This document shows, piece after piece, positions 31,726 to 41,827 of a stretch of DNA of 64,000 nucleotides. Under the pieces are notes generated by a model. It made no database searches. It saw only the letters and a list, made by a program, of their open reading frames with translations, and had not been told where the DNA came from. The stretch lies in the NCBI GenBank assembly GCA_949358305.1, contig OX442314.1:36739211-36803210 (forward strand), in the 5' to 3' direction. A program made the position numbers and the translations under genes. How positions within the stretch are numbered: position 1 is the stretch's first letter; the number at the start of each line of letters is the position of its first letter. This DNA comes from Strigamia acuminata. Taxonomy: Eukaryota; Arthropoda; Chilopoda; Geophilomorpha; Linotaeniidae.

Positions 31726-32430
31726 TTGGCGCCACATGCAATTGACCTTTGGTCACTGCCCGTGGACTTCTCGGGTAATCACATGTTTGACCTTTGTATC
31801 GGACTTGCACATCCAAGTATATGGGAGTTCATGGAGAAGCTGCGATCTGTGGAATTATCAACACGTCAAGATTATCAACGCACATCTGCGAGACTACAGG
31901 TCAGTCGATCAAGAAAAAAAAATACGCACTAAACAATAGAAAAATCATGTCCACGCAACAACAGTTCAACCAGCGCATCATTACTTTGGCCGAATATTTG
32001 TCATAAGTAGCACACAATCTACCTTTGCCTCATACTATTAGTGATGACGAGGACGACGACAGTGATCTACACTTTCAAAACAGTGTGCCGATTCCACGTC
32101 CAATTACACCGCCAAGTCAGATTCCACCGCCCGATTCACCGCCACCCGCTTTACGCATGTCGCAGCGTGTTCGGAATCTGGCTTTGGCAAATCCAGATGC
32201 GACGGTTCCGCAGCCAGGACGAGGACGAGGACGCTGGCATGGAAGCGGACGTGGTTGGGCTTCGAATGAGCCGATTGCAGCACCACAGTCTGAGCCACAG
32301 CCGGCAATGTGTGTTGTGTGCCACAACAGACAACCAATGTCCTTTTTCTTCCGTGCAAGCACGTGCATTGCTGTGAGCCATGCTCAAGTGTGCTTGAAGG
32401 TTGGCATTTCGACGAATTCAACAGGTGGGT
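31726..32430 (+). pseudogene. MULE transposase C-terminus with RING finger
   Basis: 31795-32005 encodes IGLAHPSIWEFMEKLRSVELS and RTSARLQVSRSRKKN, the C-terminal helical part of MULE transposases (also at 36887-37100). It continues with an acidic segment (SDDEDDDSD), a Pro-rich region and a Gly-Arg stretch (GRGRGRW). It ends in CVVCHNRQPMSFFF; with a one-base shift near 32350 the chain continues PCKHVHCCEPC, completing a C3HC4 RING. So this MULE protein carried a C-terminal RING. Shifts near 31920 and 32350 inactivate it. Confidence 0.65.
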
Positions 32431-32718
32431 TGTAGCATAAGAAATGGCAGATTTCATACTTGTGCAATGGATTAAAGAAGGAGCAGTGTTTAGTGTCCCC
32501 CTTTTGTTTGACTCCTGGAATGCAAAAGTGGGTCAGTATCCATTTCATTCCAATGGGTGTCATAATTAAAATGACTCTGATTGGCAAAACCCAATCTACC
32601 AGGATTAGCAAAAACCAATCCAAATCAAAAATTTTAAAACTCAACTTCCTGTTTGTACTGTAATTCGGAATTTCTACCATCACTCCAAACACAATCCAAA
32701 ATCTGTCTCCATCGCAAC

Positions 32719-33565
32719 ATGGAAAACACTGGCAACAAAGAAAACATTCCACCCAGCAACAATGACGGCGCGCAGGACGAACTGCACCATTACGGTGAGA
32801 ATGGCGATGCCGATACCAGTTTTGACGACGAAGTTGCCCCGTTTTCCCACCTTGACGTGGTGTGGACGGCCATGCGCTCGTCAACAGTCTGATGCGCATT
32901 CCCGCCGGAATGGAGGACGCACCAGCCACCACCCCGTCTCCGTATGAATTTGTTTGCCTGTCCCCTTCACCGAGTTCCTCATCTGACGACGATTTTGAAG
33001 AGCAGATGGAAGCTATCGGTCCCTTGGATCGCACCATTCACTTGGTCGATCCTCCAGACTTTGAATTGCATTACTTCAACTCCGCAGACATCACTCAAGC
33101 GCTCGCACGCCTTGGCTGAGGGTGAGTACAGAGTTCACTGCCTATTTATTAACCGTATCCCTAATCTCTATGCCCTTTCCAGCGCCGACACTCCACCCGC
33201 CGAGATTCCCGACGTGACGCGCCTCATGCAACAACTGCATTTAGACCGAGCCGACCAATCGTTTATGACAAGAAAGAGAAAAAGAGAGAAAGCAACAAAA
33301 AAGCTTGCAAGACGTATAGAGACAAAAAGCAGGCAGGTCATGAGGCTAATTTACTGAAAATAGCCGAATTAGAAAGAAATTTAAAAAAGGCAGAGCATCC
33401 ATAACGAAGTTAATTTCCCGCGGTGAATTAAATGAAATAATCGTTGGGTTGAGACGGACCATTGCCGAATTAAAAGAAACTAATCATGAGTTAACACAAA
33501 AAATTCATGAATTAGAAGAAAATCAAAATGGTGCGAATCCCAACGCCGCGGCCGCGGGTCCCAAC
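32719..33565 (+). CDS. Paralogous acidic/coiled-coil protein, copy 2
   Basis: From the ATG at 32719: ENTGNKENIPPSNNDG, an acidic stretch, VDGHALVNSLMRIPAGMEDAPA, PYEFVCLSPSPSSSSDDDF, DPPDFELHYFNSADITQAL. One shift is needed near 32870 between the acidic part and VDGHAL. An intron begins at about 33119 (GGTGAGTAC) and ends at about 33181 (TTTCCAG); exon 2 has PPAEIPDVTRLMQQL, a basic KRKREKATKKLARRIE segment and a leucine-heptad coiled coil (ISRGELNEIIVGLRRTIAEL, HELTQKIHELEENQ), with a stop and shift near 33355 and 33400. Copy 1 (28917) shows the same design. Family unknown; the damage suggests a recent pseudogene. Confidence 0.45.
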
Positions 33566-33669
33566 GCCAACCCAACAACAACAACACAACTGATCACTGC
33601 TTCGAACTTCAAACAAAAGGATTCAAGTATTGACCGTGTTTTACGTTTTGGTGAGTCAAGACTCTGCTG

Positions 33670-34268
33670 TTTCCACTGAGTATTCGGTGGAACCAGCTAC
33701 ATTTGCGATTTGATAACAAATCTCGGGTAACGCCCGAGAAAAACCCGCTCACCGGCGGCCATCATTGGCGCGAGGGCTACGCCATAGTGTTTGGAATCCA
33801 CAAATTCCATCACTATTTATTTGGCCGTCGGTTCTTGCCCCGCACCTACCACAAGCCTTTGGTATCGATCTTTGGCGAGAAAAAGGGCTGCAACCAAATT
33901 GTGGCTGCACGCCTCCATCGCTGAGCGGCCCCAGACCCGTCCGCTTATGATTTTCAGATCGCCCATGTTCCTGCAATTGACAATGCAATAGCAGATGGAC
34001 TCTCCAGGAATCCGCAGCCACTGATAGACAGAACTGAAGGACCTTGAGGTCGGGGCAATCCAAGTTTTCAACGCAACAGTACAGCAGTTTCCGGTTTCGC
34101 CGACGTCCTTACAAGCTGCGTATGCAGCAGATGCCTTGCTGCAGTCCGTACTCCAATGCGCTCGCACCGGATGGCAGAATCACACGCCTGCAACGGCGCA
34201 GTTTTATAAACACGCTCGTCTGCCCGCCGAATCAAATCAAAAAATTAAAACAATTGTACAAACAATGT
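33670..34268 (+). pseudogene. Gypsy RNase H and pol linker relic
   Basis: EGYAIVFGIHKFHHYLFGRRFL near 33770 matches the RNase H at 7220 of the full gypsy element; DFQIAHVPAIDNAIADGLSRN, in another frame, and SLQAAYAADALLQSVLQCARTGW (34100-34175) follow, then HTPATAQFYKHARLPAE. This relic is informative because it keeps sequence just beyond the ARTG block, which the 4457 element has lost. Several frames are used, and the left end is damaged near 33890. Confidence 0.7.
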
Positions 34269-34314
34269 TTTTTAGGCACTTCAGACAAACATGGTAAAGA
34301 GACCACACCTAATA

Positions 34315-34665
34315 CCTTGTTCGCACCAGAAAGTTTGGGCTAGCCTAAAGTTTAAATCTAGTTCTGGCCTGATATTAGCTTAAAAAGTTCAGGCTAGAGT
34401 GTTTGCACCAAAAAGTGAAAAGCCACATGTCTAGGCTAGGATGCAGCCAATAGACAATCAACTGACCATGTTACGCACAGAATTGTGGGAAGTGACCTTG
34501 GCAGTTATCTAGTTCTTTGGCAATTATCTAGTTCACACAACTGGATTAAAATTATCTAGTTTAAACATTTTTAAACTAGATAATTTTGGGCTAGATGCGT
34601 TCGCACCAACAACCAGAACTAGATTTAAACTTTGGGCTAGCCCAAACTTTCTGGTGCGAACAAGG
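34315..34665. mobile_element. 351-bp MITE with about 50-bp TIRs and TA target site
   Basis: CCTTGTTCGCACCAGAAAG... at the left end is repeated inverted at the right end for about 50 bp with one mismatch (TCTAGTTCTGG is the inner border). TA flanks both ends (34313-34314, 34666-34667). Inside, ATTATCTAGTTTAAAC and its inverse form a second palindrome near 34550-34580. No ORF. It probably moved with a Tc1/mariner-type transposase. Confidence 0.8.
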
Positions 34666-34669
34666 TATA

Positions 34670-35640
34670 AGTGCACTGATTGCAAGAAATGCAACAGATG
34701 CATTCATTCTCAGAATACTAAAATTAGCAATGGCATTGCCCTTACTGCCAGTAGACGCGATACCAGAAGGGTTAGAAGTCATTCAGGTAAACAAAAAATT
34801 AGGTTATACACATATATTTTGCAATTACACATCATTTCTTATTTACTAACCACTCAGAGAACCTTCACGACACTAGAACTGGAGTACTCGCAACCAATTA
34901 GAAACCAGATGACCAATTTTCTCCAGTATGTCCACAATTATTGGATTAATCAGGTGACACCAAGATGGTTCAGCGTCCACAACGATCCTGAGAGAACCAA
35001 TAACCTGCAGGAAACCTTTCACAGGCATTTCAATTATTATTTGCCTTCATCATTACCTCACTGGAAATTAATAAGTAAAAAAAATTCAAATTAGCATGTG
35101 GTATTTTAATTTCATTATTTTATTCCAGAAAAAATTAACTTGGACAGTCAGTCAATCAAAGTATATTGACTTATTAATAGTGCAATCGGGCCGTTCACTA
35201 AGGCGACCAAAACGATTGCACTACACCTCAGTGAACATTTCTCGGGCAAATGAAAGTGTTGAGTTTTTTGTTAAAAAGCTTGTATTATCTGCGCGTATTG
35301 CACTGTTGTGTCAGCAACAGCTGTTTGTATTATTGTTATCTGTTCCAAGATGAAGTAAAATACTATGTTCGTTTTTGTTTTTCAACTCAGCCTGTGTCTT
35401 TTATTCAAGTGTCTACAGAAAGGCTGGCAACTAGAGAATTGAGCATTCAGCAATTTTTAAATGCTATGGCTCACCAAACAGATGGCTACATTGATTTTGT
35501 AGTCACACAATTAGAAAGTCTAGAAAATCAGGAACTTCATGCACTTAAGAAACCTGAAAATCATGACATTCAGGAACATAAAAATCCGGAAAATCCTGAA
35601 ATTCCTAAACCTGAAGGTATCTTTGAAAAGTTGTTAGTAA
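34670..35640 (+). pseudogene. FLYWCH-type MULE transposase C-terminal exons
   Basis: A first exon (34678-34786) ends LALPLLPVDAIPEGLEVIQ, a motif close to the end of the MULE core. After a GT-AG intron (about 34787-34856) come TLELEYSQPIRNQMTNFLQYV, YWINQVTPRWFSV and RTNNLQETFHRHF; a third exon (about 35130-35330) and a fourth (about 35390-35620) encode IQQFLNAMAHQTDGYIDFV and a Glu/Pro tail. Exon borders look normal, so this may once have been a domesticated MULE gene, but the catalytic core is missing and the MITE sits immediately upstream. Confidence 0.6.
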
Positions 35641-35759
35641 ATTTAATTTCCATAATTTTAAATATATTTTTCTTAGAACCAATTCAACAAATTCGTTGGT
35701 CCCAAAGAACTGGCAGAATGTCGAGAAATAGACATCTGGATAGTCCATCTCATTAACCG

Positions 35760-36095
35760 ACTTTAAGATAAAAATTAAGGTATAACATGATACAAAGCAC
35801 TTGCTATTGGAAAAATTTTAAAACTTCTGAAATGTGTCATTCCAGGATGGGCCGACAACAACCACCACCAGTGCAGAATATTGCATTTTTTGTTCCCTGT
35901 TTTTCAGTGATCATTTTTGTGTATTTCATTTCACTTTTGATATATTTTTGGCTGAACTGTAAGTTTACTGTGTTTTCAGTTTTCCTCCGTTGCATTGCAA
36001 CTGCTTGATGTAAAAAATGTGCATTCCATTTGGTCAATTATTTTTATTTCATTTGTTCAATTGTACATTAACAATTTGCAATGAAGTAAAGTCAT
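35760..36095. other. No gene recognised
   Basis: AT-rich spacer with one short hydrophobic ORF (35787-36008) that reads through T-rich sequence; not supported. Confidence 0.45.
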
Positions 36096-36097
36096 AT

Positions 36098-36232
36098 TTG
36101 TTGTGAGTTGGTCACGCGATGAGTTGGCCGCGCGATGAGTTGGCCGCGCGATGAGTTGGCCGCGCGATGACTTGGCCGCGCGATGACTTAGCGCCGATGA
36201 ATGGTCGCGCGATGAATAGTCGCCGTACCACC
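36098..36232. repeat. 16-bp tandem array (GCGATGAGTTGGCCGC)
   Basis: About four exact or near-exact 16-bp units (36118-36185), with decayed units on both sides. The surrounding DNA is AT-rich, so the GC-rich array stands out. Confidence 0.75.
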
Positions 36233-36468
36233 GAGGTCGCTATTGCTTTAATAACGCAAGGAGTGATTATTGATTGGGGAAGCGACACTCCCATACTCTT
36301 CCGATTCGGAATGAATAAATGTGCATTGTAATAGAATAAATAAATAAATCTTAATTTCAAACTGTCTGTTATGTAAACAACTTTCTATTTTCCCACTGAA
36401 AGACCGAGAAATTCTTCCGGTTTTAAACTAAACAGTCAAATAGCGCAAACTTTGAGAAACTTTCGGCG

Positions 36469-36529
36469 ATGGAGACGGAATTCGAAGAAAATGAGCCCGT
36501 GGTGGTTATCACCAGAATCCCTAATTGTA
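36469..36529 (+). CDS. Possible first exon (METEFEENEPVVV...)
   Basis: An ATG in a good context opens about 20 codons, METEFEENEPVVVITRIPN, and runs into a strong donor (GTAAGAAA). No following exon could be linked. It may be the start of a gene that was cut off by the MULE sequence at 36760. Confidence 0.25.
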
Positions 36530-36759
36530 AGAAAAAATTTCCTCCCCTTATAGTTTTACTGAAAACTTTCACTCTTTCAACAATATTGATACATCAATTT
36601 AATACCACAAACGCGGAGAGAGAAAAACTTTCATGTAAACAAAAGTGAAAAATCCAAACACAAAAATTCATGAATTCTACAATAACAATCTCAACCACTG
36701 AGGTAGCGCCTGGAGTTGCATTTGTGCACAGCAAGAGCGCTTAGGCACACCGGCTCTAG

Positions 36760-37165
36760 ACCGACTGCTTGCGTATATCGATAGTTTTTGGCTGCGTAGA
36801 GTTACACCACGACGGTTCTCAGTGTTTGGTTTGATACGACGAACAAATAATGATGTTGAGAGCTTCCATAGCTCTTTACTTAAGCATATCGGACTTGCAC
36901 ATCCAAGTATATGAGAGTTCATGGAGAAGCTGCGATCTGTGGAATTATCAACACGTCAAGATTATCAACGCACATCTGCGGGATTACAGGTCAGTCGATC
37001 AAGAAAAAAAAATATGTACTAAACAATAAGAGAATCACGTCTGTGCAACAGAAGTTCAACAATCTCATCATTACTTTGGCCGAATATTTGTCATAAGTAG
37101 CACAAAATGTGGAGGATCTACCTTTGCCTCATACTATTAGTGATGACAGTGATCTACACTTTCAA
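36760..37165 (+). pseudogene. MULE transposase C-terminal fragment, copy 2
   Basis: Encodes FGLIRRTNNDVESFHSSLLKHIGLAHPSI (36826-36915), then EFMEKLRSVELSTRQDYQRT and QVSRSRKK; 36887-37165 matches 31795-32080 at high identity. A stop (TGA) replaces the Trp codon near 36913. This copy shows the sequence upstream of the 31.8-kb copy (the RTNNDVESFH motif), confirming a MULE origin. It stops before the Pro-rich and RING parts. Confidence 0.7.
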
Positions 37166-37331
37166 ATGGCCGACATGCAACGCAGTCATCAGAAATACGA
37201 TCGATGGTGTGTTTATACTATAAGGTTTTTATATTCGTTTGTGTTCATTTTGATTTCGTGACTAAATAAATGTTTTTTTTAAAGAGTTTGTTCTATTTTG
37301 CATAGTAATTTTTATTGTAATAAATAAATAA

Positions 37332-37510
37332 ATAAATGTTGCGCTCAATTACAGGAAAATGGAAGCAAGTTTTGGGGTATACGTATTCTCGAAATGCAAC
37401 AAGTGCTAGCAATATAGCATCTCTACTAAAGGGTTGGTTGGTGGAAATTCAAAATACAGGCTTGAATGTTGTTGCGATGGTGTGTGATCAAGGCCCAACA
37501 AATAGTGAAT
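37332..37510 (+). pseudogene. P-type transposase fragment (third family)
   Basis: Encodes MLRSITGKWKQVLGYTYSRN, ASNIASLLKGWL and VVAMVCDQGPTN, the second catalytic Asp block. The same stretch occurs at 42455-42610 and 45655-45830. It starts directly after an AATAAATAAATA run and ends abruptly. No THAP domain. Confidence 0.75.
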
Positions 37511-37519
37511 CACGCCAAC

Positions 37520-38035
37520 ACACTTTTCATTAGTTCTGCTGTTTAATGCTAGCGTGATTAATTAGCTTGGTGAGGTTGGTTTGTCATTAGTCACCAACTC
37601 ACCAAGCTCATCGGCACGCCAAAATAGCGACCCAACACGACCATTAGACCACCTCAGCTAATCCTTCTCCTGAGCTCACACGCACGCCGAAACAGCAGCG
37701 AAAGGCAACTATTAGTTCGCCGTTTCTGTGGCACGCACACCGAAATATCAGCAGTACGCGGCAATTAGTTCGCCGTTTCTGCGCAGGGGGAAAAAAAATG
37801 TCTGCCACCATTGTTTTCTTTGGGGGACCCAAAACGCAATAGGAGGCAGAAAAACATTTCCCTCCCGCCCCCAATGCATTTTTCAATGGCATAATGTCAA
37901 ATTGGTGAAATTGGACTTTTTGTAATGCAATTTGGGAACCAAAAAGACAAATTTTCAAATGGAATCTTCGGATAGGCAATATGGGGACAAAAAAAGACCA
38001 GTTTCATCTAACACCACACATATCAACATGCTCAA
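37520..38035. other. No gene recognised
   Basis: Contains ATTAGTTCGCCGTTTCTG twice (about 37712 and 37767) within a longer imperfect direct repeat. No coding frame supported. Confidence 0.45.
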
Positions 38036-38079
38036 TGCGTTTTGCCACCGACGGCGCCACATAATATACAGCTGTCCCA

Positions 38080-38470
38080 ATGTCATCAGAAGTCGGCGTT
38101 TCGATGAGCACCGCAAAGAAAACACTTTCGGTGTCGGCGACAAAGTGATGTACTCTAAGAGGAAGCGCGGATTGAAATTCGGCCCGTATGTCGTTAGCGA
38201 ACGCCTGGGAAACAACACGGTCACTCTGGACAACGGTAATCGAACCTGGACGTCCCACTGTTCGCAGCTAAAGCCGTTTTTCCCGCAAGCAAGGGACAAT
38301 TGTCCTTTGCTGGGGGGGAGGGGGGTGACTCTCGGACAACGGACTCCGACCTCCGCCCAGTGTCCACTCCTTATTGGGGGTTTGCGGATTGGCTACTGCA
38401 AATCCCATTGTACGCCATTTTGATTTTTCGAATAAAGTTGAGTTTTTCACAAACTTAACCCTTGTACGTA
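38080..38470 (+). pseudogene. Gypsy integrase C-terminus, polypurine tract and partial LTR, copy 2
   Basis: Encodes RRFDEHRKENTFGVGDKVMY, KRKRGLKFGPYVVSERLG and WTSHCSQLKPFFPQ up to about 38290; identical in layout to 31510-31650 but with an additional VGDKVMYSKRKRG segment lost there. A G-rich tract (38311-38326) is followed by TGACTCTCGG, a plausible LTR start, and an AATAAAG near 38431. The far LTR end is not defined. Confidence 0.65.
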
Positions 38471-38727
38471 CGAAATAGACTCACATTCTGGAAGCAATTA
38501 TTTGGAGGGAGAGTAAAAGTAAGATAAAAGCTATATTTTTTTCTGTTGAACATTTGGCAAGCTAACTAAAACATCTTCCACAGGCTTTGAAATTAAAAAT
38601 TAATGTAAAAAAATCAACATATTTTTACTACATGAGGCTGTTTTCTCTGCAATGCCATCATTTGATGAGTTCAGTAAAAAAGGTAATTTAATGCATTTTT
38701 TAAATTTGTTTCATTTTAAAATAAAAC

Positions 38728-38970
38728 TAGGAATGCCAACAGATGAGCAAATTCATATGGTTCATGAAAAGATTTGATATTAATAGACGAAGATATTTAT
38801 GATGAGTACAAGTATTTAACTGCTATAGGTGATGAGTTTAATTGTAACCACAATTCAAAATTTTGTTTACATTATTTTAGAAATGCCACTCACAACTTCT
38901 TTCACAATATACCAAATATAAAGATAAATGCAAGAATGAAGCACAGAAACGAAAAAAAAAGAGGGTGAAG
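38728..38970 (+). pseudogene. Remnant sharing a segment with 14910-14990
   Basis: MPTDEQIHMVHEK and ILIDEDIYDEY are shared with 14910-14990. Here the sequence continues KYLTAIGDEFN and an Asn/His-rich stretch to about 38968. The two copies diverge right after DIYDEY. Origin unknown. Confidence 0.4.
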
Positions 38971-38994
38971 GTTTGATTCGGGCATCGATTAATA
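38964..38994 (-). pseudogene. About 30-bp ARIH2-like shard
   Basis: GGTGAAGGTTTGATTCGGG and the following ATCGATTA match 19040-19070 of the ARIH2-like gene with one or two changes. Too short to be coding, but it lies in the same orientation and covers the same place (DSRIKPSPT) as the end of the 54727 fragment. Confidence 0.55.
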
Positions 38995-39475
38995 ATTATA
39001 ATTAATAATTGTTATGTAATATGCAAGAGAGAAAAAATTTTAGAAACAGAAAGTTCTAAAAATGCAGTTTTTTGTTTTTTTGCTCTGCATTGTATTTTCA
39101 ACATGCACTACAACAAAAAAATTTAAAAAACCTGTATTTTTTTCCAACACCACATATTTGAAACTGTGGAAAAAAAATTACCATTGAAGCTTGTTCAATT
39201 CATTGAGCAGATGGAATGAAAGTAAACAAGTAAATTTTATTTTTTACAATTTCATAAATGTGGTGTATATTTATGTAGAGATGTAAATTTTTGTCAGGTG
39301 ATTCATTTGGTTTCGTTTTTTTTATGTATATTTTGTTTCACTCTTTAGACAGAAATAAAACTGTTTAGTTGCACCAATAATTATGAAAAATTATTTTATC
39401 CAATAAATTTTAAAATATTAAATTAATATTAATATTAAATATTAAAAATAAAGTTTGCTTCTCCTTTGACCTCAA
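38995..39475. other. No gene recognised
   Basis: Very AT-rich. No ORF, repeat or element end supported. Confidence 0.5.
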
Positions 39476-39478
39476 TTT

Positions 39479-39712
39479 TGAGGGGTAAATTTTACACCCT
39501 TACAGTGCTCTTTAGAAACCCTTTTTATTTTCCAAAGGGGTATTATTTATACCCCTAAAGGATCATAATTATTCAAGGGGTGTTATTAAACACCCTGAAG
39601 CAGTGTTAAAAAACACTCTCAGAAAAAGTGTTTTTAAAACACCCCTAGAGAGTGCAATTCTGTGACAAGGTAAAAACCCCCTTAAAGGAAGTTATTTACA
39701 CCTAAATTTTTA
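39479..39712 (+). repeat. Cluster of short hairpins (GGGGTxT...AxACCCC type)
   Basis: Palindromes follow each other: 39536-39556 (AGGGGTAT, loop, ATACCCCT), 39575-39596 (AGGGGTGTT with a one-base bulge), 39602-39617 (AGTGTT/AACACT), 39628-39642 (GTGTTTT/AAAACAC), with an outer pair CACTCTC (39614-39620) and GAGAGTG (39648-39654). The cluster ends just before the TGTAGCATAAGAAATGGCAG that starts the next exon. Confidence 0.55.
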
Positions 39713-39729
39713 AGAGTGTAGCATAAGAA

Positions 39730-39915
39730 ATGGCAGATTTCGTAGTTGTGCAATGGATTGAAGAAGGAGAAGTGTTTAGTGTCATGAAGACCAGTGATAT
39801 CATATTCAAAGAAAATGAGCATGCTCTGGCCACAGATTTACTTATTGGAAAAACAGTAAATTTAAATTGGAAGGGCCAGTCCACACCTGGCAAAGTTATA
39901 GAATTTGATAAGTAC
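39730..39915 (+). CDS. First exon-like segment, MADFVVVQWIEEGEVF protein
   Basis: The ATG at 39730 opens MADFVVVQWIEEGEVFSVM, then LIGKTVNLNWKGQSTPGKVIEF. The VQWxEE...V...GKxVxxxWKGxxxPxKVIxF pattern resembles the Tudor/chromo-like N-terminus of BEN-domain proteins. A partial copy of the start lies at 32440. The open frame runs on to 39999 in T-rich sequence that is probably intron. It stands directly upstream of the P-type transposase exon at 40030 and may be its 5' neighbour in the same unit. Confidence 0.4.
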
Positions 39916-40029
39916 ACAGCAGCTAACAGTGGAATTCCGATATTTATACATTTATTATTATATGTAACATTACTTTATTTATATTGCTTATTAATATAGG
40001 AAAACAAAGAATTACAAAAAAGTTGCAAA

Positions 40030-40830
40030 GTGAGATCTCAAAAAACTGCCGACATATCCTTTAATTCCAAAGTGCCAAGAATTGAGGGCAAAGGACAGCG
40101 AACAAAGATTAAAAGTCGCAAGTCACATGTTAGCACTTTTCGTCCGCGGGGCTGTTACAGGATTCAAGTATGCCATGTATGTTCCAGAACGACCTCTTTG
40201 GTTCATTTGTGATTGCCCACACCTTTTAAAAACAACCTGCAACTGCTTTGCAAACAGCAGCGTCCAATGGAAGCCAAGGCTGCTTAAAAAAGGTGATCGA
40301 CATATTGTGTGGTCCCACATCAAAGACACTTTTGTTAAGTCAGAAGCCACTAAATACCGGATAACATGGCGTCTCACTAAAGAACATGTTTTTTTAACAC
40401 CCCATTCAAAAATGAATGCGAGGCTGGCAAGCCAAGTGTTAAGTGCCAGAACTGCTGCTGCAGTGGAAGAATTGATGGGTGATGAAGCAGCAGAAACTGT
40501 TGTTCTTTTACAACTTATGAATAAATGGTTCGATTGCGTAAATGTGAGTAGTGCATTTGCTGGAACCAGAAAAAGAAATTTAAATCTACTGCCATACACA
40601 TCCCCTACTGATGAAAGATTGCTAGTAAGTTGTGCAGTTAATATTTTCCTTCATAAAATAATCTACTTTTTGTTTCAGTGTTTGAAAAATCATTTTTTAG
40701 TTTACTTAGATTCTTGAAAAGAAGAAATTCAACGTTTACAAAATTTCACACAGACACAAAAAAATAACATGTTGCTGTCCATAGAAACAGATGAAGGTCA
40801 CAAAATTTCAGGTTTGAGTTAAATATTTCT
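40030..40830 (+). pseudogene. P-type transposase, C-terminal half (copy B of the unit)
   Basis: The frame at 40082 encodes YAMYVPERPLWFICDCPHLLKTTCNCFANSS, KKGDRHIVWSHIKDTFV, LTKEHVFLTPHSKMNARLASQVLSARTA and LLQLMNKWFDCVNVSSAFAG. This is the GTP-binding/insertion part and second half of the THAP9/P-type catalytic domain. After an intron (donor about 40624, acceptor about 40678) CLKNHFLVYLDS and QRLQNFTQTQKNNMLL continue the protein with one stop (40716-40718). The sequence then leads into the SWIM part with no gap. Confidence 0.72.
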
Positions 40831-40869
40831 ACCCATTAATTCAGAAAAGAGATATAAATACGCATATGG

Positions 40870-41560
40870 TGGATATGTAAAAAATAAATTAAATTTTGCA
40901 CAATCCACATGAACAAATAAATGCGATAGTTAAATGTGATGTCCTGCCATCTCAAAGACCACATCCCCACAGTGTGTGTGTCTATAACAAATGAAAAAAT
41001 TTTAGATGCACACTGTTCTTGTCCAGCTGGGTAAGTTTGTTAAGCTACTTTTTTCTCCAATTATAATTTTAATAACTGGTGTATTTTTTTAAAAAATTTA
41101 TACATTGGAGGATTACTGGAAGTTTTAGTATTCCTTTTAAAAAAAAATCGAAAATATTCCTGATGATAAAAGCTGCAGAGAGCTTTTATGTAAGTGGGTT
41201 GCACCAACAAGTATTGGCACTGGGAAGAGGATAAGTGAACTTACAATTCAAAAACATGACACCAGGTTTGATTTACTTTTGTACTTTTGTAATTTCTTAG
41301 AAATTATTTTTCAATAATATTAATATCACCTGTTATTATAGGGTCTAGTTAAACGTGCCAAAACAAAAAAGCCTACAACAGACTGCTATGATCCCAGAGC
41401 ACCGCAACACCGGGATATTGATGCAGAAGCAAGTTTTAAATTATTTCAACATTGCCAACCAACAAGTGCTGAACAAGCATTATTACAATTTAGGTTTGCT
41501 ATTTAAAAAAATTGATTTATTAATAATATATTTTTTAAAACCCTAATTTAGAAGAAACAC
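40870..41560 (+). pseudogene. SWIM zinc-finger part, copy B
   Basis: Encodes EQINAIVKCDVLPSQRPH, then ILDAHCSCPAG, the first half of a SWIM finger (C-x-C), at about 41003-41030. After the intron, copy A has CHHIAG, but here that block is deleted (41100), so zinc binding is lost. LLCKWVAPTSIGTGKRISEL follows, and after another intron RDIDAEASFKLFQHCQPTSAEQALL-like sequence. It links P-transposase (left) to YqaJ (right). Confidence 0.65.
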
Positions 41561-41827
41561 CGTGTGCAAGTATTGTTAATGACAACAATGTCAACACAGA
41601 AGAATTAAATGAGGAGTCCGATAGCGATATTAATCTGAGCACTGGTAAATTATTTTTTTCTGTATAACTGATAACTCAAAACAATAATAATTTTATAAAA
41701 TTTATAGAAAATAACATTATTCTAATAAGTCAAACGGAATCTACTTGCTGTGACAATACATTAGGTAGAGTAATTATGAATTCTAACTTATACGCTTTAT
41801 TTATAAACACACTATTTTATGTTATAG

